Below are positions 16,254-24,714 of a stretch of DNA of 49,447 nucleotides, piece by piece. The notes below the pieces were generated by a model. The model did no database searches and was not told where the DNA came from. It worked only from the letters and a program-made list of their open reading frames with translations. The position numbers were made by a program, and so were the translations under genes. Positions within the stretch are counted from its first letter, which is position 1. The number at the start of each line of letters is the position of its first letter. Origin of the DNA: an uncultured Burkholderiales bacterium (GTDB taxonomy: Bacteria > Pseudomonadota > Gammaproteobacteria > Burkholderiales > Burkholderiaceae_C); NCBI GenBank assembly GCA_903844385.1, contig CAIMTJ010000056.1, positions 1 through 49,447 on the forward strand, in the 5' to 3' direction.

Positions 16254-17069
16254 ATGACCCGAGCCCCATCAACCAACCCCCAAGTCCTCAAGCCACCAGA
16301 GGTTGACTTGTTGCAACCGCGATCTTGGAGCTCGTTACTGGTGTGGGGGTTGATCTTGGGTGCTCTGGCCCTCAGTTGGAAGGGTGTCGAGATGGACCCA
16401 CTCACCCTTTGGCGCGACTCGGGCAATATGTCCAAGTTTGCCCAAGGGTTTTTCCCACCCAATTTTCACGACTGGCGCTATTATTTAGAAGAAATGGTCT
16501 TGACCGTGGAGATTGCGCTTTGGGGCTCAGCCTTGGCGATCTTGTGCTCCATTCCCCTGGGATTGTTGTGTGCAGACAATATTGCACCAGCCTGGGTGTA
16601 TCAGCCCATTCGTCGCATCATGGACGCTGCGCGTGCCATCAACGAGATGGTCTTTGCGATGCTCTTCATTGTGGCCGTGGGTTTGGGGCCTTTTGCGGGT
16701 GTTTTGGCGCTCTGGGTTCACACGACTGGGGTGCTAGCCAAACTGTTTTCTGAAGCGGTTGAATCCATCGACCAGCAACCTGTCGATGGTATTCGCGCCA
16801 CAGGTGCGAGTGCATCGCAAGAAATTGTATTTGGAGTGATCCCCCAGGTGCTACCACTTTGGATTTCTTATTCTCTGTACCGGTTTGAAGCCAATGTCCG
16901 CTCGGCGTCCGTGCTGGGCATGGTAGGGGCAGGTGGTATTGGTCAAATCTTGTGGGAGATCGTTCGCAGTTTTCAGTACGGTGAAACGGCTGCAGTTTTG
17001 ATCATTTTGATTGTTTCGGTCACCATCATTGACTTGCTATCTTCATATATTCGTCGTCACTTCATCTGA
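16254..17069 (+). CDS. phnE: Phosphonate ABC transporter permease PhnE
   Basis: A 271-residue inner-membrane permease with about six hydrophobic segments and the EAA-loop motif [36 protein letters not shown] that contacts PhnC. The C-terminal [32 protein letters not shown] is typical of PhnE. A single permease gene is present, so it presumably forms a homodimer; some species have two PhnE copies. Its TGA overlaps the ATG of the HD-domain gene. Confidence 0.93.
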   Translation: MTRAPSTNPQVLKPPEVDLLQPRSWSSLLVWGLILGALALSWKGVEMDPLTLWRDSGNMSKFAQGFFPPNFHDWRYYLEEMVLTVEIALWGSALAILCSIPLGLLCADNIAPAWVYQPIRRIMDAARAINEMVFAMLFIVAVGLGPFAGVLALWVHTTGVLAKLFSEAVESIDQQPVDGIRATGASASQEIVFGVIPQVLPLWISYSLYRFEANVRSASVLGMVGAGGIGQILWEIVRSFQYGETAAVLIILIVSVTIIDLLSSYIRRHFI

Positions 17070-17641
17070 TGCTTGACCAAGCCATGAACGACTCTAAAAC
17101 CAAACAACTCGACGCTTTGCTTCAAAACTACCTCGATTTAGGCGCGGCCATGTATGGGGGCGAAGCGGTGACCCAACTCGAGCATGCCCTTCAATGCGCC
17201 CATTTGTCGTTGGCGGCAGGTGACGCCCCCCCTTTGGTTGCCGCTTGTTTATTGCATGACGTGGGGCATTTGCTCTCGCACCAAAGCCCTAAATCCAGCG
17301 ATGACCCTGATGACCACCACGAACAAGTGGCCATGATTCATCTCCAAAATCTCTTTGGCCCCGAAGTGACCCAACCGATTTTGATGCACGTCAATGCCAA
17401 GCGCTATTTGTGTGCCGTCGATGAGCAATACTGGAGCGATCTCTCCCAAGCCTCCAAAGACAGCCTGGAAATTCAAGGCGGTATTTACCGTCCCAAGCAA
17501 GCGCTTGAATTCATGGGTTTACCCTTTGCCAAAGACGCCATCAAATTGCGCCAATACGATGACTTGGCCAAAGTGCCGCAACGGGTAACACCCCAACTGC
17601 ATGAGTTCAGGCCCATGCTTGAGCAGCTGCTCTTGGCTTAA
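17069..17641 (+). CDS. PhnZ-like HD-domain oxygenase (phosphonate-operon HD protein)
   Basis: A 190-residue HD-superfamily protein translationally coupled to phnE. The diiron ligands of PhnZ-type oxygenases are recognisable: His39 in QLEHALQ, His63-Asp64 in LLHDVGH, His84 in DHHEQVA and His107 in LMHVNAKRYL. The substrate-contacting Lys111, the SKDSLEIQGG block and the late Arg161-x2-Asp164 are also present. Characterised relatives PhnZ and TmpB oxidatively cleave 1-hydroxylated aminophosphonates to release phosphate, and need a 2-oxoglutarate dioxygenase partner (PhnY or TmpA) to make the hydroxylated substrate. No such partner is seen here, so the substrate is unknown. An alternative start is the ATG at 17084. 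Confidence 0.85.
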   Translation: MLDQAMNDSKTKQLDALLQNYLDLGAAMYGGEAVTQLEHALQCAHLSLAAGDAPPLVAACLLHDVGHLLSHQSPKSSDDPDDHHEQVAMIHLQNLFGPEVTQPILMHVNAKRYLCAVDEQYWSDLSQASKDSLEIQGGIYRPKQALEFMGLPFAKDAIKLRQYDDLAKVPQRVTPQLHEFRPMLEQLLLA

Positions 17642-17806
17642 TGCTTGACTCACGTTTCATTTGACTCAATCGGGTTAAAGATCAGGTTGCTCTCCATTTC
17701 AACCCCATCCAAAGCATTGTCTGACCCTTGTCTCTAAAATAGATGACCACAGTTGTCTCGAAACTTGTGCTCCCTCTTGCACAATGAGGTCAACTCAGGA
17801 GCCATG

Positions 17807-18271
17807 ATGATCAAAAATTTGGTGATTCGCCCTGCCCTTGAGGAGGATTTACAGGGGGTTTTGGCGCTCTACGCTCAGTCCGATATGGACCAAGGACGGG
17901 TACTGACAGTGCAGCAAGCCCAGGTGATTTTCAATCAATTCAAGACCTACCCCAACTATCGATTGTTCATTGCCTTGGATGCTGGTCACACGAGCTCAGT
18001 CATAGGCACCTTTGCCCTGCTGGTCATGCACAACTTGGCCCATCAAGGCACGCCCTCGGCCATTGTTGAGGATGTGGTGGTGAGCGAAATTCACCAAGGA
18101 CAAGGCATCGGTCGCGCCATGATGGCCAAAGCCATCGAATTGGCCCGAGAATGCCACTGCTACAAATTGGTCTTGTCATCCAACCACAAAAGACTTCGAG
18201 CCCATGCGTTTTATCGCAACTTGGGGTTTAAAGAACATGGCTTGAGTTTTCACGTGGACATCCATCCCTAA
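17807..18271 (+). CDS. GNAT-family N-acetyltransferase, PhnO-like by context
   Basis: A 154-residue GNAT enzyme. The acetyl-CoA-binding motif is IHQGQGIGRAMMAKAIELA, preceded by the IVEDVVVSEIHQG strand, with KLVLSSNHKRLRAHAFYRNLGFKEHGLSF at the end, the arrangement found in PhnO. PhnO acetylates aminoalkylphosphonates so that they can be taken by C-P lyase or be detoxified. AGGAG lies five bases before the ATG at 17807; the ATG at 17804 and a longer frame to 17753 are less likely. It lies 165 bases after the HD gene, so it may have its own promoter. The phosphonate role is inferred from position and similarity of motifs. Confidence 0.7.
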   Translation: MIKNLVIRPALEEDLQGVLALYAQSDMDQGRVLTVQQAQVIFNQFKTYPNYRLFIALDAGHTSSVIGTFALLVMHNLAHQGTPSAIVEDVVVSEIHQGQGIGRAMMAKAIELARECHCYKLVLSSNHKRLRAHAFYRNLGFKEHGLSFHVDIHP

Positions 18272-18302
18272 ACGGCCCATCTCAGACTCAGAAATTGACC
18301 CC

Positions 18303-19754
18303 TTAACGGGTCATCATGCGCTTGAGCAAAGGACTCAGGATCAACAACAAGGCGCCCGCCGCAAAAGACATCGCGGCAAGGGTGGGATACAAATCCAATC
18401 CACTGCCATTGAGCATCGACTCCATGCTACCGGCCAAGTAGTTGGCGAATGCATTGGACAAGAGCCACACCCCCATCATGAGTGACGCCAAGGGCACGGG
18501 TGCAATTCTAGAGACCATCGAGAGTCCAACTGGTGAGAGCATGAGTTCACCCAAGGTGTGAATCGCATACACGAGCATCAACCACTGAGCGCCCACCTTG
18601 ATGCCTGTGTCGGCCAAGCTTTGAGCCTGCGACATCACCACGAAGCCCAGCCCCAAGACCATCATCCCCAAGGACTGTTTGACCACATCACTGATGGCAA
18701 AACGACTTTGATCCAAACGCGTCCACAACACTGAAAACAAAGGTGCCAAGAGCACGATCAACGCTGGATTGATGGCTTGAAACATGGACGCAGGCATCAA
18801 AAAACCAAAGACCTCACGATCTGTTTTTTCATCGGCAAACAGTGTCATGGTGCCGCCCGCTTGCTCAAACCCAGTCCAAAAGATGATCACAAAAAACATC
18901 ACGATCACAATGGCTCCCACGCGTGACCATTCACCCAGCGAGAGTTTGGGTTTGGGCTGCTTTGCAGTCTCACCAGAGAAATATTGAACGGCAAAACCCG
19001 CCAACGCCACCAACACCAAACCACCCAGCGCTTTGGTGCTCCAGGTGAGCTCTTGGTAAGCACCACCCCAGAGTGGCCAAGTCATCACGCAGACCCCCAG
19101 CGCCAAGCAGCACCCGGCAACCCATGCCAAAACCACTCCATAGTCACTCGATGAGAGCTCACTTTGGCCCGGGCGCAAACCCGCCGTTCCCAGGGCTTGT
19201 TGACTGAGCAAAAACTGCGTTAACCCAAGCGCCATGCCCACCCCTGCAGCCGCAAATCCATAATGCCAGCCCAATGTTTCACCCAAGGTACCCGCCACCA
19301 ATGGGGCAATGAAGGCGCCCAAATTAATGCCCATGTAGAAAATGGAATAGCCCCCCGCTCTTCTGGGGTCTTGCTCACCGTCGTACAAGTCGCCGACCAA
19401 GGCGGTGGTGTTGGGTTTGAAAAATCCATTGCCAGCAATCAACAACGCCAAGGCCAAGTAAAGCAGTGACTCAAATGCCATGGCAAAGTGCCCGAGCATC
19501 ATCAACGCGCCCCCAATCAAAATAGCTCGCCGCTTTCCCAACAACCGGTCGGCCAAGGCGCCGCCGATGATGGGCGTGAGGTAGACCAACCCCGTATAGA
19601 TGCCATAAAGCTTCAACGCATCGGCCCGAGAAGTGTGAAGACCGTTGACCAGATAAAGAACCAATAAAGCACGCATACCGTAGTAGCTGAATCGCTCCCA
19701 CATCTCCGTGAAGAAAATAACTTTCAGACCTAGGGGTTGCGCAAGTGTTGTCAT
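18303..19754 (-). CDS. POT-family proton-dependent oligopeptide transporter
   Basis: A 483-residue inner-membrane importer of di- and tripeptides driven by protons. The first helix carries the family signature FFTEMWERFSYYGMRALLVLYL (the ExxERFxYY motif for proton coupling), followed by GGALADRLLGKRRAI and the FYMGINLGAFIAPLVAG signature (PTR2 signature 2). Twelve or more hydrophobic segments are visible. Length agrees with the DtpA/YdgR group (about 490-500). It is a single gene, convergent with the phosphonate operon and transcribed in the same direction as the next hydrolase gene. Confidence 0.93.
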   Translation of the reverse strand: MTTLAQPLGLKVIFFTEMWERFSYYGMRALLVLYLVNGLHTSRADALKLYGIYTGLVYLTPIIGGALADRLLGKRRAILIGGALMMLGHFAMAFESLLYLALALLIAGNGFFKPNTTALVGDLYDGEQDPRRAGGYSIFYMGINLGAFIAPLVAGTLGETLGWHYGFAAAGVGMALGLTQFLLSQQALGTAGLRPGQSELSSSDYGVVLAWVAGCCLALGVCVMTWPLWGGAYQELTWSTKALGGLVLVALAGFAVQYFSGETAKQPKPKLSLGEWSRVGAIVIVMFFVIIFWTGFEQAGGTMTLFADEKTDREVFGFLMPASMFQAINPALIVLLAPLFSVLWTRLDQSRFAISDVVKQSLGMMVLGLGFVVMSQAQSLADTGIKVGAQWLMLVYAIHTLGELMLSPVGLSMVSRIAPVPLASLMMGVWLLSNAFANYLAGSMESMLNGSGLDLYPTLAAMSFAAGALLLILSPLLKRMMTR

Positions 19755-19803
19755 GGTTTCATGGGCCAGGGTTCAAGTTGAAAGAGAGCCATCCAACCAG
19801 GTT

Positions 19804-20517
19804 TTAAAGATGCGTTTGAAAAAAATCAATGCTCACACCGAGTGCCTTGTCCGCTTCGGGCTGGCTGTACGTTCGACCACCATGCCTGGCAAAAGCATGG
19901 TCGGCTCCCGGGTACTTTTCAATGGTGACCAATGGGTTTGGAGACAATCGGCGCTCGAGCAAGTCGTTGACTTCGGCTTGGACCCACCGGTCTTTCATGG
20001 CCATGTGCAACAAAAAGGGTCGGTGCAAATTGACCACTTCTTTGATGCGGTGCTCAATATAGGTACCGTAGTAAGCCACCGCACAATCGATATCGGTTCT
20101 GCAGCACATCAAATAACACAACTTGCCGCCCAAGCAGTACCCCACGGCACCCACATGACCATTGCACTCGGGCAAGGTTTTGAGATAAGCCATGGTGTCT
20201 TTCATGTCTTCGACACCCAAGTCGTAATCAAAGTCGTAGTACAGATCAAAGGCCTTGGTGACATCGGCGGGGTTGTGGTCTGAGAGCTCAACCCCGGGCT
20301 CTTGGCGCCAGAACAAATCGGGCACCAAACACACAAAACCTGCTTGAGCAAACTCTTTGGCATGCTCGCGCATGGTGTGATTCACACCCCAAATTTCCAT
20401 GATCGCAATGATGGCGCCCTTGGGCGGACCCTCGGGTACCGCCAAGTAAGCGCCCATTTGGCCATCGCGCATGGGCACAGTGATGTTGGAGTAATGAATC
20501 ACGATAACAAACCTCAC
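19804..20517 (-). CDS. Dienelactone hydrolase family protein
   Basis: A 237-residue alpha/beta hydrolase of the carboxymethylenebutenolidase family. The nucleophile is the Cys in VGAVGYCLGGKLCYL, with Glu in IMEIWGVN near the N-terminus (the residue that activates the Cys in this family) and His in GADHAFARHGG. Cysteine rather than serine as nucleophile separates it from ordinary esterases. Family members hydrolyse dienelactone in chlorocatechol breakdown, but many have other substrates; the neighbouring amidohydrolase fits a ring-cleavage context without proving it. ATGs are available at 20517 (MRFVIVIHYS) and at 20472 (MRDGQM). Confidence 0.85.
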   Translation of the reverse strand: MRFVIVIHYSNITVPMRDGQMGAYLAVPEGPPKGAIIAIMEIWGVNHTMREHAKEFAQAGFVCLVPDLFWRQEPGVELSDHNPADVTKAFDLYYDFDYDLGVEDMKDTMAYLKTLPECNGHVGAVGYCLGGKLCYLMCCRTDIDCAVAYYGTYIEHRIKEVVNLHRPFLLHMAMKDRWVQAEVNDLLERRLSPNPLVTIEKYPGADHAFARHGGRTYSQPEADKALGVSIDFFQTHL

Positions 20518-20627
20518 AAAGAAAATGAAAACACCGTTAAATTAAGCCCAGACGAGCAAATGAGGTTAACCCAGTCGGCAACGGCAACACCGCAGGGAAC
20601 TGATCCGTGATCAGCCCATTCAAACGA

Positions 20628-21629
20628 CTACTGAAGCTTCAAGAGTCGTTTGGCGTTGCCTTCAAAGATTTGATGCTTTTGAGCCTGGGAAATATCCAAC
20701 GCATTGACCGCCGCAATGGTGCTGCGAATCAACAAACGGCCATCTTCTGCATCAAAAGGCGCATCGGTGGCAAAGACCGAGTGGTCTTCGCCGAAGAAAG
20801 AAAAACCGCACTGGGTTGCCGCAACACCGCCATTGAGCGCCGTGTCGCCATAGAGCATCTTGTAATATTCAAGAATGGGTTTTTGAAGACCGGCTTTTTC
20901 TACACGAGGGTTGGTTTTGGAGGTGCCAAAGAAAATCTGATCAAAACCGAGTTCAATCTTCCCAGCGAAATAGGGAATCATGCCCCCCATGTGGTGGGTG
21001 ATGAGTTTAAGGCCAGGCATTTCATCGTAAATCCCCGAGAAAATCAAACGCGTGGCGCACGCCGTGGTCTCATAAGGCCAGCCAAAACTGAACCAGATTT
21101 CATTCTCAGACTGCGACTCTGTGGCATAGTCTGAAAATTGGGGTCCGCGGATGGGGTGGATCCAAATGGGCAAATCAAGCTCATGCATTTTCTTGAAAAT
21201 CGGGCGAAACTCTGGCGCACTCAAAGGTTTGCCGGCCACATTGGTGAAAATTTGAATCCCTTTGGCGCCCAATTGACCCACTGTACGGTCGATCTCATCA
21301 AGACAAGCCTGCACATTGTTCATGGGCATGGAGGCGATAAAGCAGGGAAACCGATCGCGGTGCTGCTCACATATCTCGGCCAAACCATCGTTGGCAATTC
21401 TGGCCAAGACAGGTGTCACCTCGGGCGTGCCCAAGAGCTCAATCGGTGGATTGGACAAAGAGAGCACTTGCTGCAGGCCTTCAAACTCGTCCATCATGGA
21501 CAGTCTGGAGGACAACTCCAACAGGGACGGTCTTTCTGGAAACGCTCTCAAAGCCACGTGACCGGGCACGAGTTTTTCGAGCCGATCAAAGATGGAGTGC
21601 GGCATGAAGTGATTGAAGATGTCGAGCAT
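20628..21629 (-). CDS. Amidohydrolase-2 family protein (ACMSD-like)
   Basis: About 333 residues from the ATG at 21629 (MLDIFNHFMPHS); the frame is open further to 21668. The fold is that of ACMSD-type decarboxylases/hydratases: IWIHPIRGPQFSDY, then LKLITHHMGGMIPYF with the His pair, and SVFATDAPFDAEDGR with the metal-binding Asp. The usual N-terminal HxH metal pair is altered: the segment reads DIFNHFMP, so only one His is present where two are common. Relatives act on carboxylated aromatics or their ring-cleavage products. The gene follows the dienelactone-hydrolase gene's strand and could share its pathway; the substrate is unknown. Confidence 0.75.
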   Translation of the reverse strand: MLDIFNHFMPHSIFDRLEKLVPGHVALRAFPERPSLLELSSRLSMMDEFEGLQQVLSLSNPPIELLGTPEVTPVLARIANDGLAEICEQHRDRFPCFIASMPMNNVQACLDEIDRTVGQLGAKGIQIFTNVAGKPLSAPEFRPIFKKMHELDLPIWIHPIRGPQFSDYATESQSENEIWFSFGWPYETTACATRLIFSGIYDEMPGLKLITHHMGGMIPYFAGKIELGFDQIFFGTSKTNPRVEKAGLQKPILEYYKMLYGDTALNGGVAATQCGFSFFGEDHSVFATDAPFDAEDGRLLIRSTIAAVNALDISQAQKHQIFEGNAKRLLKLQ

Positions 21630-22031
21630 TGAAAATAAGATCCAGTTAAATGATGGAAGAAAAGCCATTCAGCAAATAAAGCGCAGAGATCATTTCAAGA
21701 AAAGAACCCATGTGGCTTTCAAAATCCTTGAGTCGCACTTGAGCCTTGCTGTGAAAAGGCTTTAATGGAGCATAAAACCTTCTTTTTTAACATACTTTCT
21801 CTGAGTACAACATCAGTGATTTCACCAAGACTCAAAAGATGACCACCCTCGCAAGAAAACCAAGCTCATCTTTCTGACCACAGCCCCTGGATGTAAAGGG
21901 TATTCACTGCAACCATTCTGACATTAAAACGTAATATTCAAGACTAAAAAGATGCCATCTAGACTGATTTGGTGCAATTTTTCAGACAAATCTCTAGCCC
22001 AGTCACTTTGCAAGTCAAAGGAAAACAATCA
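21630..22031. other. Intergenic region, divergent promoters
   Basis: No gene is seen in these 400 bases, which separate the amidohydrolase (minus) from the alpha/beta-hydrolase lipoprotein (plus). A small AGCCTT/AAGGCT hairpin lies at 21742-21761. AAAGGAAAA precedes the ATG at 22032. No convincing -35/-10 pair was found. Confidence 0.35.
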
Positions 22032-24290
22032 ATGAAACTTCTTTATGCTGCAGTTGCCATGGCCAGCGCCTTGGTTGCCTGCTCGAACTCGTCCAATACC
22101 CCCTCGGCATCGCCCTTGGCCAACTCACCCGGTTTTGTTGATCAATTTCAGGTTCTATCCACCGCCGATGCCTATGGTGGTGCGACCCCCGCAGGCGCCG
22201 CAGGCCCCTACAGCGTGATCACTGGCATCGTGCATGGCAAACTCAACCCAAAACACCCCAACAATGCGGGCATTGTGGATATTCAAAACGCACCCGTGGG
22301 TGCGGACGGCTTGGTCTCTTACTCGACCGATGTGGTCATTTTGCGTCCCAAATCAGCCAGTACAGCCCGGCGTGTGATGTTTTATGACGTGGTCAATCGC
22401 GGCAACAAATTAGCTCAAGCCGGATTTATCGGTCCAGGTGCGCTCGATACTGGTGCGGCTCCCAATGCCGCATTTCCCTCGCTCTTGAGCTCAGGCTACA
22501 CAGTGGTCTGGAGTGGCTGGCAAAGCAATATTGCGCAAACAGGCACCACCGCCACAGCAGGCACCGCTGTCGTGGGCACCAACTTCCCGACTGCCATTAA
22601 CCCCGATGGCTCTCCCATCACGGGTCTGAGCCGTGAGGAATACATCCCTGACTATGCGGGTGGTACGCAAAACCTGATTCCCTTGTCCTACACACCTGCA
22701 TCCTTGACGGACATCTCACAGGTGAGCTTCACGGCCCGTCAATCATGGCTCAATGCCTCAGGTCAACAAGACTATGGCGTGCCTTCCGTACCTGTGACCA
22801 ACTGGTCCTACGTGACTGCGTCCAATGGCACCGTCTCTGTTCAGTTCACACCACCCGCGAGTGTTCCGACACCCAGCGGCGCGACTGTAGCGCCTGACTC
22901 CGGGACGATTTACAGCTTTGTCTACAACGCCAAGAACCCAGTTGTCTCAGGTATCGGATTTGCTTCAGTGCGAGATTTAATCAGTTTCCTTAAAAACTCC
23001 TCAACCGACGCGCAAGGCAATGCCAACCCACTCAACGACATGAAGGGGGCGGCTTGTGCAGACCCCAGCAACTGCGCAAGCAGTCCAACCACCAACTACG
23101 ATGTCACTATGGCTGCGGGCATTTCTCAGTCAGGTCGATATTTGCGTGACTTCTTGTACCAAGGCTTCAATGACAACGCCGCAGGGGGAAAGGTATTCGA
23201 TGGCATGCTGTCGATCATCTCCGCGGGCAGAAGAACATGGACCAATTGGCGCTTTAACCAAGGCGGACGTTGGTCCAAGATGCACGAAGATCACTGGATG
23301 CCAGGCGACCAGTTCCCCTTCTCTTACACTACCACCACCGACTCATTGACTGGCATCACCGACGGTTTGATGAAGCAGTGCACAGCCACCAATACGTGCC
23401 CCAAAATCATGCAAATCGATGGCACGTTTGAATGGTGGGGTGGTCGTGCTTCATTGAATGTGACCGACAGCAAAGGCAATGACATTTCGTTGCCCAGCAA
23501 TGTGCGTTACTATTTGGTTGCCGGAACTCAACACGGTGGTGGAGCAGGTGTGACAACGGGCTTGGTTGTTCAGCCGGCAGGGACCACTGCGTCCACTCTG
23601 TTCACGAGCAATTTGTGTCAATTCGCAGCCTCCCCTGTGTCTGAAGCACCGGTGGAACGTGCATTGGTCCCGGCTTTAGAAAGCTGGATCACGAAAAACA
23701 CCACTCCCCCGGCCTCACAGTACCCCACTGTCGCCGCAGGCACATTGGTCGCACCGACGGCAGCAGCCATTGGCTTTCCAATCCTCACGAGCGCCACCGT
23801 GCCCAATATTGCCGCCACCACAGCGCAATCGTTGAACGCGATTTTTGCAGGCTCTATCAATCAATTGGCCGTAACCGACTACTCAAAAGCAGTTCCTGTG
23901 CCCAATCTATCCAAGATCTATACCATCTTGGTGCCCAAAGTGGATAAAAATGGCAATGAAATTGCCGGCATTTTGATGCCTGAGATGTCGGTACCCGTGG
24001 CCACCTATGCGGGTTGGAATATCCGGGGGGCTTACCACTCGTTGGGGGAGGGCTGCTCATCAACTGGCTCATCGATTCAGTTGCCACTCACCGCAGCAGC
24101 GGCCCAAGCGGCCGGTGATTCACGCGCGCCACTGTCCAATTTGTACTTGGGTCGTTCTGATTACATTCGACAATTCAGTGCCGCCACGGACGCTTTGGTA
24201 GCGCGCGGTTTCCTCACGAATTTGGATGCCCTCAATATTTACAAATTGGGAGCCCAATCCATCTCTCCAACTTTAATTCCCAATCCTTAA
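22032..24290 (+). CDS. Alpha/beta-hydrolase domain-containing lipoprotein
   Basis: A 752-residue exported protein. From the ATG at 22032 the N-terminus MKLLYAAVAMASALVACSNSS is a lipoprotein signal peptide with the lipobox LVAC, and AAGGAAA stands upstream; the frame open to 21969 would bury the signal. The mature chain belongs to the large alpha/beta-hydrolase-domain family with VMFYDVVNRGN early, the nucleophile-elbow-like AAGISQSGRYLRDFLYQGFN near the middle, and HEDHWMPGDQFPF and YYLVAGTQHGGG later. The substrate is not known; an esterase on a polymer or ester substrate at the cell surface or in the periplasm is likely. A second lipoprotein follows downstream. Confidence 0.8.
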   Translation: MKLLYAAVAMASALVACSNSSNTPSASPLANSPGFVDQFQVLSTADAYGGATPAGAAGPYSVITGIVHGKLNPKHPNNAGIVDIQNAPVGADGLVSYSTDVVILRPKSASTARRVMFYDVVNRGNKLAQAGFIGPGALDTGAAPNAAFPSLLSSGYTVVWSGWQSNIAQTGTTATAGTAVVGTNFPTAINPDGSPITGLSREEYIPDYAGGTQNLIPLSYTPASLTDISQVSFTARQSWLNASGQQDYGVPSVPVTNWSYVTASNGTVSVQFTPPASVPTPSGATVAPDSGTIYSFVYNAKNPVVSGIGFASVRDLISFLKNSSTDAQGNANPLNDMKGAACADPSNCASSPTTNYDVTMAAGISQSGRYLRDFLYQGFNDNAAGGKVFDGMLSIISAGRRTWTNWRFNQGGRWSKMHEDHWMPGDQFPFSYTTTTDSLTGITDGLMKQCTATNTCPKIMQIDGTFEWWGGRASLNVTDSKGNDISLPSNVRYYLVAGTQHGGGAGVTTGLVVQPAGTTASTLFTSNLCQFAASPVSEAPVERALVPALESWITKNTTPPASQYPTVAAGTLVAPTAAAIGFPILTSATVPNIAATTAQSLNAIFAGSINQLAVTDYSKAVPVPNLSKIYTILVPKVDKNGNEIAGILMPEMSVPVATYAGWNIRGAYHSLGEGCSSTGSSIQLPLTAAAAQAAGDSRAPLSNLYLGRSDYIRQFSAATDALVARGFLTNLDALNIYKLGAQSISPTLIPNP

Positions 24291-24329
24291 GTCGAACGAT
24301 CAAAACCTCAAGGTGAGGTCGTGAACAAT

Positions 24330-24361
24330 GGGTGTGGTCTGCTTTCTAAGCAGCCACACCC
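24330..24361 (+). terminator. Long hairpin after the hydrolase lipoprotein gene
   Basis: GGGTGTGG pairs with CCACACCC and, inside, CTGCTT with AAGCAG around loop TCT, giving 14 base pairs with one bulge. No T-run follows, so it may stabilise or terminate the transcript only partly. Confidence 0.5.
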
Positions 24362-24559
24362 ACGAATTGTGTACACCCTGCGCGAGGCCCAACGGGGTTA
24401 ATCACCCATTGAATTGTCTGCTGCTGTCCCAAGTCATGACGCTGCTCCTTGAATTAAAGATCAAGCTCGATAACCCATCCAAGAAGATGCAATTGCACAA
24501 ATGAAAGATCCAATGGAGCATAGAATTCCAGCTTGAAGATCAATACCAGCCATGTCCAT

Positions 24560-24582
24560 GCTCTCTTTGGAGAGCTTTTTTT
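24560..24582 (+). terminator. Rho-independent terminator
   Basis: The stem GCTCTC / GAGAGC with loop TTTG is followed by seven T residues on the plus strand. It closes the hydrolase lipoprotein transcript, so the next lipoprotein gene probably has its own promoter. Confidence 0.65.
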
Positions 24583-24714
24583 ATCCAAACCACTCAACAC
24601 CAAGCTTGTACTTGAGCCCAACTGGCCAGCACCAGCAACCCTCGCATGTGCCAGCTGGGGGGCCATCTTTTTCAAAACACTCACGGCGCAAAACCATCGC
24701 GCTTGCACCCAACC

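Larger units (their letters stand above)
24291..24714. other. Intergenic region with two hairpins
   Basis: This stretch holds no gene that I can support. It has a long stem at 24330-24361 and a true terminator at 24560-24582, each listed separately. A sequence of Pro/Leu-type codons before 24715 is an open frame, but it lacks features of a protein. Confidence 0.4.

Noticed and set aside
17717-17740. A Pho box before the GNAT gene
   Set aside because: Two TGTC sites are 11 bases apart, but only about 10 of 18 positions match and the TAAAAT would be too close to act as the -10.
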